Below are positions 1 through 9,902 of a stretch of DNA of 64,000 nt, in pieces. The notes beneath the pieces are model-generated. The model searched no databases and was not told where the DNA came from. It was given only the letters and a program-made list of their open reading frames with translations. The translations under genes and the position numbers were made by a program. This stretch comes from Hufsiella arboris (GTDB lineage Bacteria > Bacteroidota > Bacteroidia > Sphingobacteriales > Sphingobacteriaceae). How positions within the stretch are numbered: the stretch's first letter is position 1; every line of letters starts with the position of its first letter. The stretch covers positions 1-64,000 of the forward strand of contig NZ_WVHT01000010.1 of assembly GCF_009834875.1 (NCBI RefSeq), in the 5' to 3' direction.

Positions 1-3000
1 GCTGTGGGCAGGGGGTTGACGGTGATCTTTACCACTGTAGGTGCTCCGTCACATGTGCTTGTCCGCGGTGTAACCGTATATTCAACAATTTGAGGAGTAT
101 TCGTAAGATTAAGTAACGGCTGTGCAATCACAACGCCACTCCCATCGGAATGACCCGTTACATTTTGGTTAGGAGATACCACCCAGCTAAAAGTGGTTCC
201 TGCAACATTATTGGGGTTAACTAAATTAACGCTTGTGGCTTGTCCACTACATACCGATTGGCTAATATGGTCGGCAGAAACATCCGGAACAGTATGAACT
301 ATAAAAGTAAATGTATTACTTATTGAAGGATCAATACAACTTCCCGAATAAACCAATCGTTGGTAGTAAGTAGTAGAAGTTAATATGGGATGTGTATAAT
401 CTTGGTTTGTTTCACCCTGAAGATCAGAATAATTTATTCCATCTATAGATACTTGCCATTGATAGGAATAACTGCCATTGCCACCTGTTGGAATAGATCC
501 AGTTAAAAGCTCACTCGCTGCTGCACCGCACGATGATGATGTGCCAGATATCCTGTTATTCTTGATCTCGGGAAAATCATTAATTATGACGGTATTAATA
601 ATAGGTCCGCAATCCACCTCGGCGTCATGAAGCTCTAATTGATACGTTCCAGCCTTTAAACCTGCAGGATTTGGGAGATTAGAAGTAAATCCATTAGGTC
701 CTGTCCAGGAATAAGTAAAAGTGCCACTTCCTCCACTTACGTTCGAAAGGATAGCGCCATCGCTGCCTTGATAACAACTCACGTCTTCCTGGACATAATC
801 AAATACAATTAAAGGTTTTTCTGTTATAACAATAGGTACCCATCCTGTGCTACAACCTTGTATCGCATCGGTGACATTTACATAATAAACCCCAGCTCCC
901 AATGAATTTCTTACTGGCAATATGTTGGACACATCGTCTTGCCACTGGTAAGAGTAATTGCCGCTGCCACCTGTAGGATTCACACTGATCGTCCCGTTTC
1001 TGGCGCCAAAACATTGTTGGTCGTTTACTGTGTTGGCAACTAATAAAAACGGGTATTTATTCTTTATTGTCAATAAGCCCTCGTCTGTTTGATTGCCGTC
1101 ACTCACTTCATAGGTAATATATAGCGGACCTTCAAAACGCTGGCCAGCCGTCGGGATAAATGTAAAATCACCGTTTGACTGTATTGTTACAGTTCCTTTC
1201 GCTGTATTATATCCTCCTTTTATTTTAAAAGTTAATGGATCGTTGTCTGCATCGCTATCCGGATTACCTACCGGCCCTGCCACACTGCCAGATAATGATG
1301 TCGCGCATTCGGTAATTTCATAAACATCATCAACTGCAACGGGTGTGTTATCATCGTCCAGTATGGTTAAAATATGTTGCGGTATCGCGCCGATAATAGC
1401 TTTATTGTTATCGACACTTATTAGTTTAAAAGTGACGGTTTCGGTGTTTTCTACGATCGCATCATTTACCATGTTAAGCAATACAGTTGCTTCTGATTGG
1501 CCTGGAAAAAATTCAACATAACCTGATGTACCAGCGCTTCCTGAAGGAAAAGTGTAGTCACCATTGATAACTGCCGTTCCGGGCGATGTGGAAAAATTAA
1601 CCTTCGTATATGTAGCTGCCGGTGCGGAAAGTTTTATTTTGATTTCTGCGGTCGTTGTCTCGTTTTCTCTTTTCTGGGAGGCCGCTAATTCAAATGTAAC
1701 CGAAGGAATAGGTGTGTCATCATCGATGATCAAGCCATCTGCCTTATCCGTGCTTATGTTAATTCCGGATGTGTGAATTTGTACGCTGAAAGCTTCGTCA
1801 TATTCTGCGATATTATCCTGCAATATGGGTATAAAAATATCGACATATTCGTCTCCAACTTGAATAGTCGACGAGCCAGTGGGATAACTGTTAGAAGGGA
1901 AATCTTGGGTATTGGCTACGGTTGAAGCTGCAGACTGACTAATAACATTATAGGTAAAAGTAAGGGCTGTCGTTTTGTCTATTGTTCCGCTTGGCCCTGG
2001 GTCGCGACTCACTCGAAAATAGAATGGAGTGGTAGAGCCGCCTGTTCCTTCAGCCTTCACAGCATCCAACGGTTTTATGTTGATACTTATTCCCGGGCAA
2101 ATTCCTCTCGTTACTTTAACTTCGTCAGTACATCCGGCATAATCTGATTTTAGTAAAAAATAATAATCGCCATTTACAATCATACCGGAAATGTCACCGG
2201 AGGTTGCATTAAGTCCGACATTAACGGGGTTACCGGGTTTTGCCTCCCAATGATAGCCAGTGCCGGCATCACCCAGATCGTAGGTGGTTTGAAATGAGCA
2301 GATCGATGCATCATTGCCGGCATTACCAATCTGATCACGGGTAACAGATGTGGTTGATTTACATCCTGCGGCGTTGTAAAGCTCAAAAACATAAACACCG
2401 CGCGCGGTCATTCCAGTGATGTGACCAGCATTGTTAATTGTTGCGTTTGCCGGCCCTGATAAAAAGCGCCAACTCTCAGATGGTTTAGCAGCAGCAATAT
2501 CTGTTGTGGTCGAACCATTACAAATCGAAACATTAGGAGGTGCAACAGTTTGTTCAAACGCATGTACTGTTATCTCTTTTTCCGCGGATATACTACAATC
2601 TTCACCTATTAAATTAGTTGGATCAGTCGCTATTTTTACCCGGTATTTATCACCGTCCATAGTGAGATTTATAGGAATATTTCCATAAACCGCGGTATAC
2701 ACATAGTTTTGATTCTGACTATCGTATTGTGGATTTCCCTGTTTGGGCGCGGATATATCTGTCCAGGTAGTTTCTCCTGCTTTTTTGCGTTGAAAGATGT
2801 AGTAAGAATAGGTATTGATAGAGGATTTTATTTGTGCCTCCAAAGGCAAGGTTCCATAACTGCAGAAAGGAGGATCTAATCCAGTTGCAGGATAAGTTAT
2901 ATCCAAACCACATATAGCCATAGAAATATCATCCAGTCCAAGGTCATTGCCCGTTGGTATACTAGTTGCATTGTCAATTCGCAGATCAATAGTTGCCGGG

Positions 3001-5390
3001 GGATTTGGACCTGAATACCATAAGCCACCAACTTTAACCCACTGAGGAACGTTATTAGTTGCCGCAGTTGAATAGGCAATCTTCCCGGAAGTTGCGACGT
3101 GTTCTCCGTTAATGAAAAAACTTATGTTTGGTTCTGAGCCCGGATTGTTTTGTGCTGCATATGTATTACCGGGGAGAACATTAATAACCCAAGCCGAAAA
3201 TTCATACATGGTATTAGGACAAACAGCAATGGAATTGGCTCGATAAAAAGTGGCTCCGACAGAAGTAGACGGTGAAGCACCATTAACAACCATGAAATAG
3301 CCACCATCTCCGGTATGATCAGAGGCAATCCAATCGTTTTTTAAACAATTTTTTTGTGATGTAAAAGGCACACCAATTGTTTTAAGAAACGTATATGTGC
3401 CCTCCGGACCTAAACCTCCACTTGCCGATGCATAAGTATATCCTGTTAATTCGGGATGAGGATTGCCTAAGTTTTGTGGGGGGGACGCTACATTACTTCC
3501 GTTATTAATACAATTTACTGTTGTACTGGGAACGATGTATGGCTGACTAAAAGTACCTGACGCACCTAATAAATTTGGACCTAATTGTGAGTTTTGACAT
3601 ATTGAAGATGTGCTGTTAGTTTTAACCGGTATGGTATATATCGCTGACGACGCGGAAGATAGACCTTGATTGTCTTTTACCGAAAACTTAAAAACAACGT
3701 TGCCGGGAGATGCACCGGTTACGTCATATTTCAGGTTTTTTGCATCAGCTGGTGTAAGAACTTGATTTAAAAGAACTAAAGAACCGTTAAGGTATAATTT
3801 CCCCGCTGTCGGCAATTGGGTAATTTTAAATGAACTAATTGAACCATCACTGTCATACCCGGAAAGAGGAAGAATACTTACCAATCCCGAAATATTTTGA
3901 ATAGGAAAATTGAAAACATCAGTGGCTTGAGGCGGTTGATTTACAATTGGCGGAGGATTTACGGTTACGACCACATCATAAACCGCGCTCGCACAACCAT
4001 TTGCAGTTAAAGTATATTTATACGTAACGTTTATCGGCGCTGTAGTGGTATTCACTAACGTTTCACTTATACTTCCAGATCCGGCCCCTGCAGTGTTACT
4101 AATTCCTGCAACAGCTGCCCTTGTCCATGTAAATGTTGTTCCAGATACAGAGCTAACCGGCGTATAATTAAAAACGGCATTACTTGCAGTGTTAGGAGGA
4201 CTTACGGAACTTGTTAGTTTAGGAATTGGGTTTATAGTGACCGCGACATTTTGTTTGTTTACTTTAGTCAGATTGGTTAATGTAAATTCATAGTTTAAAG
4301 TAACCGGCGAATTTGTTGTGTTAACAAGCGATTCATTGATAGACGGTCCTATACCCGTTGTCGCAGGATTGGTTATTCCGGCCACAGCATCCCGTTTCCA
4401 GGTAAAGGTGGTTCCAGCGCGGCTAGTAGCGAAATAATTAAATGTTTGGCCACTACAAATGGAAGCGGTTAGGGGACTTGTTAATAGAGGGTCGTTATCG
4501 TCATCCGCTATTGTGTAAATGAATTGGGTTATCGGGCCTAAATCAGTAATGTTGCCGTTTGCATTAGTAAGATTAAAAACAATGGTTTCATCGTTTTCCT
4601 TCAGATTGTCATTAAATATTATCAGATTAAATTCAAATTCGGCCGAGGCTGGCAAAATCCCGTTAAATCTAATTTTCTTACCAGGAGGCTCATTGGTTAT
4701 CTCGTAATCGACTCCCCTTGTAGCGGTCCCTCCAATTGTATAATCGATATCTACACCTGTTAAATTTGTGAGGTTTCGGAATAAAATCACTTTTACCCTG
4801 GAGGTAGTAATACTCTCAAATTGAACGTTTGATGACACGGCAAAGGATGCCTTCTGCTTTCCGGTACTGCTGTAATCTTCGAAGATGTTAATTGTATGTG
4901 TAGTAATAGCACCGAGTGTCGCATTTGTCGGTGTCCCTAAAGAGAGTTTAAGATTTTCATCAGGCTCTTGATACGGTAGATTATTTTTTATACTAACTGT
5001 AATAATTTTTTTAGTCTCTCCAGGGTTAAATACAACAGGGCTGGTACCACTTGAAATTGAGTAATCAGCCCCGTCTGCCGTTCCTGATAGAGTATAAGGA
5101 ACGACTACGGAAGATGCAGACGGTTCGCTTAATGTCAGGGCTATGTTGACTAGATTGGGCTCAGCAATCTCCATAACATTCGTCTGAATTATATCGAAAG
5201 AAACGGTCGGTGTTGCAAAAAACCAGTGTTTAGGTGAAAAACCTTTTGGCTTTATCAAGTAAAAAGCGTCTGATTTATCCGAAATTCGCGTTGATTTTAC
5301 TATTAGGGGACCTGCCGTAGAAACGCAATCGCCAAAAAATAAAAATATAATCCCTAATAAACTAAAGGCAATGCTTTTGCAATGTCTCAT
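1..5390 (-). CDS. giant modular surface adhesin (SprB-like), 3' end outside window
   Basis: The minus strand is open from an ATG at 5390 to the window edge: about 1,796 codons with no stop, and the C-terminus is missing. Residues 1-26 look like a signal peptide (MRHCKS, then a hydrophobic stretch). The rest is a string of extracellular beta-sandwich modules: two Calx-beta-like domains (about 59-300), two PKD-like repeats (about 305-460), a cadherin/Ig-like segment (about 470-560), a jelly-roll-like domain (about 600-825), two more Calx-beta-like domains (about 1100-1340), a cadherin-like domain (about 1345-1430), SprB-type repeats (about 1450-1540, with CFGARNGTISV and CYQGSDGAI) and further Ig/PKD-like modules. 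This is the architecture of T9SS-exported adhesins in gliding Bacteroidetes, so a CHU_C or T9SS sorting domain is expected beyond position 1. Adhesion or surface motility is inferred from family only. Module borders are estimates by eye. Confidence 0.85.
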   Translation of the reverse strand, partial: MRHCKSIAFSLLGIIFLFFGDCVSTAGPLIVKSTRISDKSDAFYLIKPKGFSPKHWFFATPTVSFDIIQTNVMEIAEPNLVNIALTLSEPSASSVVVPYTLSGTADGADYSISSGTSPVVFNPGETKKIITVSIKNNLPYQEPDENLKLSLGTPTNATLGAITTHTINIFEDYSSTGKQKASFAVSSNVQFESITTSRVKVILFRNLTNLTGVDIDYTIGGTATRGVDYEITNEPPGKKIRFNGILPASAEFEFNLIIFNDNLKENDETIVFNLTNANGNITDLGPITQFIYTIADDDNDPLLTSPLTASICSGQTFNYFATSRAGTTFTWKRDAVAGITNPATTGIGPSINESLVNTTNSPVTLNYEFTLTNLTKVNKQNVAVTINPIPKLTSSVSPPNTASNAVFNYTPVSSVSGTTFTWTRAAVAGISNTAGAGSGSISETLVNTTTAPINVTYKYTLTANGCASAVYDVVVTVNPPPIVNQPPQATDVFNFPIQNISGLVSILPLSGYDSDGSISSFKITQLPTAGKLYLNGSLVLLNQVLTPADAKNLKYDVTGASPGNVVFKFSVKDNQGLSSASSAIYTIPVKTNSTSSICQNSQLGPNLLGASGTFSQPYIVPSTTVNCINNGSNVASPPQNLGNPHPELTGYTYASASGGLGPEGTYTFLKTIGVPFTSQKNCLKNDWIASDHTGDGGYFMVVNGASPSTSVGATFYRANSIAVCPNTMYEFSAWVINVLPGNTYAAQNNPGSEPNISFFINGEHVATSGKIAYSTAATNNVPQWVKVGGLWYSGPNPPATIDLRIDNATSIPTGNDLGLDDISMAICGLDITYPATGLDPPFCSYGTLPLEAQIKSSINTYSYYIFQRKKAGETTWTDISAPKQGNPQYDSQNQNYVYTAVYGNIPINLTMDGDKYRVKIATDPTNLIGEDCSISAEKEITVHAFEQTVAPPNVSICNGSTTTDIAAAKPSESWRFLSGPANATINNAGHITGMTARGVYVFELYNAAGCKSTTSVTRDQIGNAGNDASICSFQTTYDLGDAGTGYHWEAKPGNPVNVGLNATSGDISGMIVNGDYYFLLKSDYAGCTDEVKVTRGICPGISINIKPLDAVKAEGTGGSTTPFYFRVSRDPGPSGTIDKTTALTFTYNVISQSAASTVANTQDFPSNSYPTGSSTIQVGDEYVDIFIPILQDNIAEYDEAFSVQIHTSGINISTDKADGLIIDDDTPIPSVTFELAASQKRENETTTAEIKIKLSAPAATYTKVNFSTSPGTAVINGDYTFPSGSAGTSGYVEFFPGQSEATVLLNMVNDAIVENTETVTFKLISVDNNKAIIGAIPQHILTILDDDNTPVAVDDVYEITECATSLSGSVAGPVGNPDSDADNDPLTFKIKGGYNTAKGTVTIQSNGDFTFIPTAGQRFEGPLYITYEVSDGNQTDEGLLTIKNKYPFLLVANTVNDQQCFGARNGTISVNPTGGSGNYSYQWQDDVSNILPVRNSLGAGVYYVNVTDAIQGCSTGWVPIVITEKPLIVFDYVQEDVSCYQGSDGAILSNVSGGSGTFTYSWTGPNGFTSNLPNPAGLKAGTYQLELHDAEVDCGPIINTVIINDFPEIKNNRISGTSSSCGAAASELLTGSIPTGGNGSYSYQWQVSIDGINYSDLQGETNQDYTHPILTSTTYYQRLVYSGSCIDPSISNTFTFIVHTVPDVSADHISQSVCSGQATSVNLVNPNNVAGTTFSWVVSPNQNVTGHSDGSGVVIAQPLLNLTNTPQIVEYTVTPRTSTCDGAPTVVKITVNPLPT

Positions 5391-5710
5391 TTAATTGTGA
5401 TAAGTGTGGTTTTAAGGCGTTATTCAAATTGTGCGATTATGTGCTATGAAGTAATTTCTCACAATTGCACATGAATCGATACAATATTCACAAAACAATA
5501 TACGTTAAAACCTATTGTTTTGATTCAAAAAATATTTTTTTAATGCGACTAATATTCAAAAGGTTGGTGTGAGTTGCGTTTTTCAGTTTCAATAAATCGA
5601 TTAAACTCTTCCTATATTCTAATTTTTTAAACTGAATTTGATTCGTGAAACACCTACTTAAGGCGTTTTCGTCTTTCAACTCTACGGCTATTTTTTTATT
5701 TTTGTAAGAC
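5391..5710. other. AT-rich intergenic region
   Basis: These 320 bases separate the divergent adhesin gene and the small membrane-protein gene at 5711. The region should carry promoters for both, but I see no exact TAnnTTTG box. A 66-codon minus-strand frame (5712 down to 5512) is Lys/Asn/Ile-rich and looks like chance coding in AT-rich DNA. Confidence 0.4.
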
Positions 5711-6034
5711 ATGCGAAGACGCCTGTCATACATCGTATCATTCTTATTTCTTCTTGCCTTTAGCTTGCAGGTGCTCCTTCCTGCGTTGACAGTAATGGTG
5801 GTAGAGGGGAGTGAGTTAAAACAATCTTTTGAAAAGGATGTGAACGCCGGCAACAAGACTGAGGACTCGGAGGCAGGAAAGGAAATACGCGAGCTTTATC
5901 TGCATACCGATTTGCTGAAATTACGCCTGCCTGTTTACCGGGTAATTAATATTCATTCTGTTTCAAACGATCAGCACCGCAGTCCTTCGTATTTCCCGGC
6001 AGTTCCAACTCCGCCGCCCAACCGGATGATCTGA
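5711..6034 (+). CDS. small membrane-anchored or secreted hypothetical protein
   Basis: A 107-residue protein that I do not recognise. It has a classic export N-terminus: MRRRLSY followed by about 20 hydrophobic residues (to about residue 31), either a signal anchor or a signal peptide. The rest is charged (EKDVNAGNKTEDSEAGKE) and ends in a Pro-rich tail (PAVPTPPPNRMI). It lies 47 bp upstream of the secreted S74-domain gene on the same strand and may be co-transcribed with it. Its ATG overlaps, head to head, a possible start on the other strand (CATG at 5710-5713). The signal-like N-terminus is why this frame is preferred over the minus-strand one. Function unknown. Confidence 0.55.
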   Translation: MRRRLSYIVSFLFLLAFSLQVLLPALTVMVVEGSELKQSFEKDVNAGNKTEDSEAGKEIRELYLHTDLLKLRLPVYRVINIHSVSNDQHRSPSYFPAVPTPPPNRMI

Positions 6035-6081
6035 CCCTTCAAGATCATTAATTTTCATTTTATCAATATTAATTTTTTCTT

Positions 6082-6507
6082 ATGACTAAGTTTATAAAGG
6101 TCACTTTGTTGGCCATTGCTTTATTTTCATTCAACCATCTTTCAGCCCAAACGTTAAATGACTCTCAGCTGAAACAAAATATTGTACCAATAGAGAATCC
6201 ATTATCAGTAATTAGCCGGATCAATCCGGTTATCTATCAATATAATGTAGACGAGTATCCGAAGATGAATTTACCAAAGGGAAAGCAAACAGGATTTTTA
6301 ACAGAGAACCTGAGTGCTCTGGACGCGAACCTGGTAAAGAAAACCGCACACATGGTACCTGCGGGGAAGAACTCCTTTAAAAATGTCCAGGTAGATGAGG
6401 TCAATCTTCAGGCTTTAATTCCTGTTCTTGTTGGTGCGATCCAGGATCAGCAGAAGCAGATCGAAGCTTTAAAAAGTGAGCTTCGGTCTAAAACAAGCAG
6501 TAAATAA
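6082..6507 (+). CDS. secreted stand-alone S74-type (tail-fibre chaperone) domain protein
   Basis: A 141-residue protein. Residues 1-22 form a signal peptide ending HLSA. The remainder resembles the intramolecular chaperone/peptidase S74 domain found at the C-terminus of phage tail fibres and bacterial surface proteins: NDSQLKQNI (26-34), a Y-Q-Y strand, FPKM-like YPKMNLPKGKQTGFL (about 59-73), and the C-terminal helix QALIPVLVGAIQDQQKQIEAL, a heptad-like trimerisation coil. In active S74 domains the first motif reads S-D-x-R-x-K. Here the Ser is Asn26 and the Arg is Gln29, with Asp27 and Lys31 kept, so self-cleavage is unlikely. There is no fibre in the same polypeptide, only the signal peptide. 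It may act in trans on a partner or be a structural remnant. A terminator-like hairpin follows. Confidence 0.7.
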   Translation: MTKFIKVTLLAIALFSFNHLSAQTLNDSQLKQNIVPIENPLSVISRINPVIYQYNVDEYPKMNLPKGKQTGFLTENLSALDANLVKKTAHMVPAGKNSFKNVQVDEVNLQALIPVLVGAIQDQQKQIEALKSELRSKTSSK

Positions 6508-6514
6508 TAGGTAG

Positions 6515-6542
6515 AGAGACTGTTTCGAAAGAGACGGTCTCT
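6515..6542 (+). terminator. hairpin after the S74-domain gene
   Basis: Twelve-base stem AGAGACTGTTTC / GAGACGGTCTCT (two G-U wobbles) closed by a GAAA tetraloop, 8 bp after the stop codon. There is no strong T-run behind it, so it is a weak intrinsic terminator or an RNA-stabilising hairpin. Confidence 0.45.
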
Positions 6543-6785
6543 GTTACATTGTTGCCTGGTCTGAGTTTGCGCTCTTAGGCATCCAAGCCTTGGCAGGCCC
6601 TTATAATGTTTACATCAGTGGGTTGACATTCTTCCATTCTGCGCCTGAAAAAGGGCTTATTTCGGCGGTAATTTTTTTATCTGTAGTAAGATATCAGAGA
6701 TTTTCTCCGGTAATTTTTCATTAAATATCTGTATGTAATCCGATGTTTATCCGAAGAAAATCCGAAGAAAGGAGAGATTTAAGAC

Positions 6786-9494
6786 CTATCTCGCTACCAT
6801 TACCCAGCCTGAAAGTGTGTTTTTTCCATTGCGGGGATTGATGACATAATAATAAGTACCTACAGGAACTTGTTCGGAATTCTTTTTTCCATCCCAGGGT
6901 TGCGAATAGCCGGTTGAGCTAAATACCTGCATACCGTAACGGTTATAAATGTTAACGGTTACACCGGGGTATGAATCTAGGTAATTAATAGTCCAGACAT
7001 CGTTTACGTTGTCACCATTAGGTGTAAATGTGTTCGGAATTATCACATCGGGTAGAACCTTAACCACGATCTGGTCAGAAAGCGTACAGCCTTCAGCAGT
7101 AGTGATGGTAACGGTATAAGTAACGTCTTCAGTCGGTGAGGCGGTTGGATTTTTTATGTCAGTTCTGTCGAGCCCCGTTGCGGGCGACCAGCGATAAACA
7201 AGGTTGTTTCCTTCGGCGGTTATATCAAAGGTTTTTTGTCCTCCCTTTAAGATGTAAAGTATGCCGCCTGCTTTGAGTTGCGGTGCGAAAACTTTCACCT
7301 GTTGGCCATATAAGTCGCTCTGGCAGCCTGTTGAATTAACAATGCTAAGCTGCGCATTATACGTACCTATTTGCGAATAAGTGTGCTGAAACGGCTCGCC
7401 CGAATTACGTGTTAAGATCGTATCTCCCAGATCCCAGATCCAGGAAGTAATGGCTCCTTCGGGTGTTGTTGACTGGTCGCTGAAAGTTACCGTATTGCTG
7501 GTGCAGGTGCCATCTGCTGCCATGAACATTGCTTTTGGCGGGTCTTTGATGTGTGCAGTTCTTATTGCTGGATCACCAGAGCAACCGGTGCCATTATCGA
7601 CGATTAATTTTACCTGGTAGTCTCCCGAAATTTTGAAGCTGTGTTTAGGATTTTGATCCGTTGATACTTCGCCATCGCCAAAATCCCAAAGCCAGCCAAG
7701 GATAGGCTTTCCGTTAGATACGGTTTTGTCGATAAAATCAATAGGTGTATTTGGACAAGTTGCCAGCGGCTGTTCAAAAGCAACGACGGGCGGATCGTAT
7801 ACGTCGAAGTCAAAAGAGAGTTCCTGCCCGCCCTGGTTGCATTGATTTGCATCAAGATATTTAGCCGCGATTCGTATCGTTCGCTTTCCGGGAGTTTCGA
7901 AAACTTTGGTTTTGGGAAACAAGTATTGGTAAAGAATACGGTCGCCGCGGGTAATTGGCAGTGCTCTTGGATTTGTTTGCACCACTCCAGGATCATTTTC
8001 ATCAAACCTCCAGGTTAATTCCGCCGCTTCGTCGGGCAGGATGAGCTTAAAGTTAAAGTCTTCCCTGGTACAAGCATTGGTTAATTCAATCTCTGTATTG
8101 GGTCTTATCGCGGTGATAGATTGAATTGATGCTAAATTAGTCCCTGCCGAGTATGCATACGATTCGAATGTTCCGAATCCATAAGCTATAGCGTTGAAAC
8201 CATCGTCGGCTGTCAGGTTGAAATTATTAGTGCCATAACGGTTCAGGTTGAGCTTTAAGTAGGAGTAAGCGGGGTTGGCTGCAACCGGTGTAAAGCCTGC
8301 CGTCGGGGGCGCGCCGTTGATTTTAAAACTGGCAGCTGCGGCGGTCTTTATCAGAACATTGAGATATTGCTCCTCTATATTTTCACGCCGCGATGAGTAA
8401 ACAGTGATATCTTTAATGTTGTATTCGATTGGGTTAAGAATTACCATGTCGGGGTCACTTAACCCTCCGCCCGCGCAGGATTGCGTCAATGAATATTGGG
8501 CAACGGCAACTGGTTTGCTGCTTGTTATAAATAGTGGTACGTTGCTCGGCTGGTTCGGCTCATAAAAGTTACCGCTGTTTAAGGTGCCAACGAGATTGCC
8601 GTTAACACGAACTTCTGTACCATTTTCCCTGGCGAGTACACGGTAATAATCTCCGAATATACGGGCATTAAGCCCGCCGGAGCTTTTATCGCTGAACGGA
8701 ATAAATCCATAAGTTGAACCCCAGCTTTCAACCGGGTAATTTTGCTGGTACAACGGATCCGACGACGGTTCTCCGGCGCAGGAACCTATCAAAACATTTG
8801 TATGGCCACTAAATAATGCAAATCGTTTACAGGAAGAGGTAGTTGAATCTACAACCACTTCCGTACCGGTTAAATCATTATAAGAAGTTAATTCGTAAAC
8901 ATCGCCAGCCTTGTTTAATAATACGCCGCCGCTCACCAGGTCAGAACCGCCTTTCCTGATTCTTATGCGCGTATCTGGTTCCGTTGCCACAACGATAAGA
9001 TAATTTGAGCCGCCGTCACGGTTGGGGAAATTATAATAGTTCATGCTGAAATATTGCTGTCCCATCGCCTCAACCGGTAGAATCAAAGAGGCGGCGGACC
9101 GGGCACCCGCGAAGATGTGACCGTAAACGACAATTTTTGGCTGCCCCGGATCTACTGTGATATGAATCCCCCGGTTTAAAACCTGGCCCGCCTCGCTTTC
9201 ATCAATATATGCTGCGTACCTGGGAATTGGTATTTCGGTAACCGTGTTCGCCTGAACAGAAAATGGACGTGTGTAACTGCCTACCTGGATTTTTCCTGAT
9301 GAAGCTTCCCGGCTGGTGACAAACAATGAATAGTCCGCGAGCCTGTTCTGACTTGGGACATGGGTTGGGAAAACTGCATAAAACTCGTCGCCTTCGTTAG
9401 AGGAACTTTGGGCCGTACTTATTCCGGGCAAAGATCCGACAATCATTAAGCCCAATATAAACCTGACAAGACTTTTGTAAAAAATGCTTCCCAA
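6786..9494 (-). CDS. T9SS surface protein: IgGFc-binding-like N-terminus, PKD domains, CHU_C C-terminus
   Basis: A 902-residue exported protein. Residues 1-29 form a signal peptide ending GISTAQ. Residues from about 35 to 460 resemble the IgGFc_binding N-terminal domain common in Bacteroidetes surface proteins (FYAVFPTHVPSQNRLADYSL, then repeated beta units). PKD domain 1 lies at about 576-645 (WDFGDGEVSTDQNPKHSF) and PKD 2 at about 650-730 (WIWDLGDTI). The gliding-motility-associated C-terminal domain runs from about 820 to 902 (NTFTPNGDNVNDVW ... YNRYGMQVF ... WDGKK ... VPVGTYYYVI), which is a type B T9SS sorting signal. The start is a TTG at 9494: the next in-frame ATG (residue 17) would remove the Lys/Arg part of the signal peptide, so TTG is preferred. 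Ligand binding is not established by the sequence. Confidence 0.9.
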   Translation of the reverse strand: MGSIFYKSLVRFILGLMIVGSLPGISTAQSSSNEGDEFYAVFPTHVPSQNRLADYSLFVTSREASSGKIQVGSYTRPFSVQANTVTEIPIPRYAAYIDESEAGQVLNRGIHITVDPGQPKIVVYGHIFAGARSAASLILPVEAMGQQYFSMNYYNFPNRDGGSNYLIVVATEPDTRIRIRKGGSDLVSGGVLLNKAGDVYELTSYNDLTGTEVVVDSTTSSCKRFALFSGHTNVLIGSCAGEPSSDPLYQQNYPVESWGSTYGFIPFSDKSSGGLNARIFGDYYRVLARENGTEVRVNGNLVGTLNSGNFYEPNQPSNVPLFITSSKPVAVAQYSLTQSCAGGGLSDPDMVILNPIEYNIKDITVYSSRRENIEEQYLNVLIKTAAAASFKINGAPPTAGFTPVAANPAYSYLKLNLNRYGTNNFNLTADDGFNAIAYGFGTFESYAYSAGTNLASIQSITAIRPNTEIELTNACTREDFNFKLILPDEAAELTWRFDENDPGVVQTNPRALPITRGDRILYQYLFPKTKVFETPGKRTIRIAAKYLDANQCNQGGQELSFDFDVYDPPVVAFEQPLATCPNTPIDFIDKTVSNGKPILGWLWDFGDGEVSTDQNPKHSFKISGDYQVKLIVDNGTGCSGDPAIRTAHIKDPPKAMFMAADGTCTSNTVTFSDQSTTPEGAITSWIWDLGDTILTRNSGEPFQHTYSQIGTYNAQLSIVNSTGCQSDLYGQQVKVFAPQLKAGGILYILKGGQKTFDITAEGNNLVYRWSPATGLDRTDIKNPTASPTEDVTYTVTITTAEGCTLSDQIVVKVLPDVIIPNTFTPNGDNVNDVWTINYLDSYPGVTVNIYNRYGMQVFSSTGYSQPWDGKKNSEQVPVGTYYYVINPRNGKNTLSGWVMVAR

Positions 9495-9685
9495 AGTGAT
9501 ACAGTTTATAATGTAAGATGTGGTAGGTTGTGAGGCAGGATATTAGGTTAGCTAAATTTAACCATAGCCAAAAGTAAAAGCAAGAGAAATGATGTTGCAA
9601 ATTATAATGTGTATCATAATGAGAAACCGTTCTTTTGCAAACTTTATAAGTTTCTCTGTATTTTAGTATAATCAAGCTGAGCACT

Positions 9686-9820
9686 ATGAAAACTTTTACA
9701 GACTTAGAGCAGGGACGGCCGCGGGAGGATTCAGAAATTTCTGAAAAATTCAATACTGTATTTATAGTAATGATTTTAGCGTCCGTTTTTATTGCTAGTC
9801 TCACCGCTTTTGTCAATTAG
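9686..9820 (+). CDS. tiny predicted single-pass membrane protein (44 aa)
   Basis: ATG at 9686, TAG at 9818. The product starts MKTFTDLEQGRPREDSE, a charged cytoplasmic-looking head, and ends in about 20 hydrophobic residues (VFIVMILASVFIASLTAFV) up to the stop. It lies between the divergent surface protein and the glycosyltransferase gene, where no larger gene fits. Small tail-anchored proteins of this shape are common in Bacteroidetes, but I recognise no family. It could be chance coding. Confidence 0.4.
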   Translation: MKTFTDLEQGRPREDSEISEKFNTVFIVMILASVFIASLTAFVN

Positions 9821-9902
9821 CCGTATCATTAATTTCCTTCTACATACTTAGTATTCTAATAATTTCTCCTATAATTGAGGCTGCCTTAATTCTGAATTAT
9901 TA

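Noticed and set aside
5512-5712. Minus-strand frame MSYKNKKIAVELKDENALSR and on, opposite the start of the small membrane protein gene
   Set aside because: Lys/Asn/Ile-rich composition fits chance coding in AT-rich DNA, and the plus-strand frame beginning at the same CATG has a convincing signal-like N-terminus.
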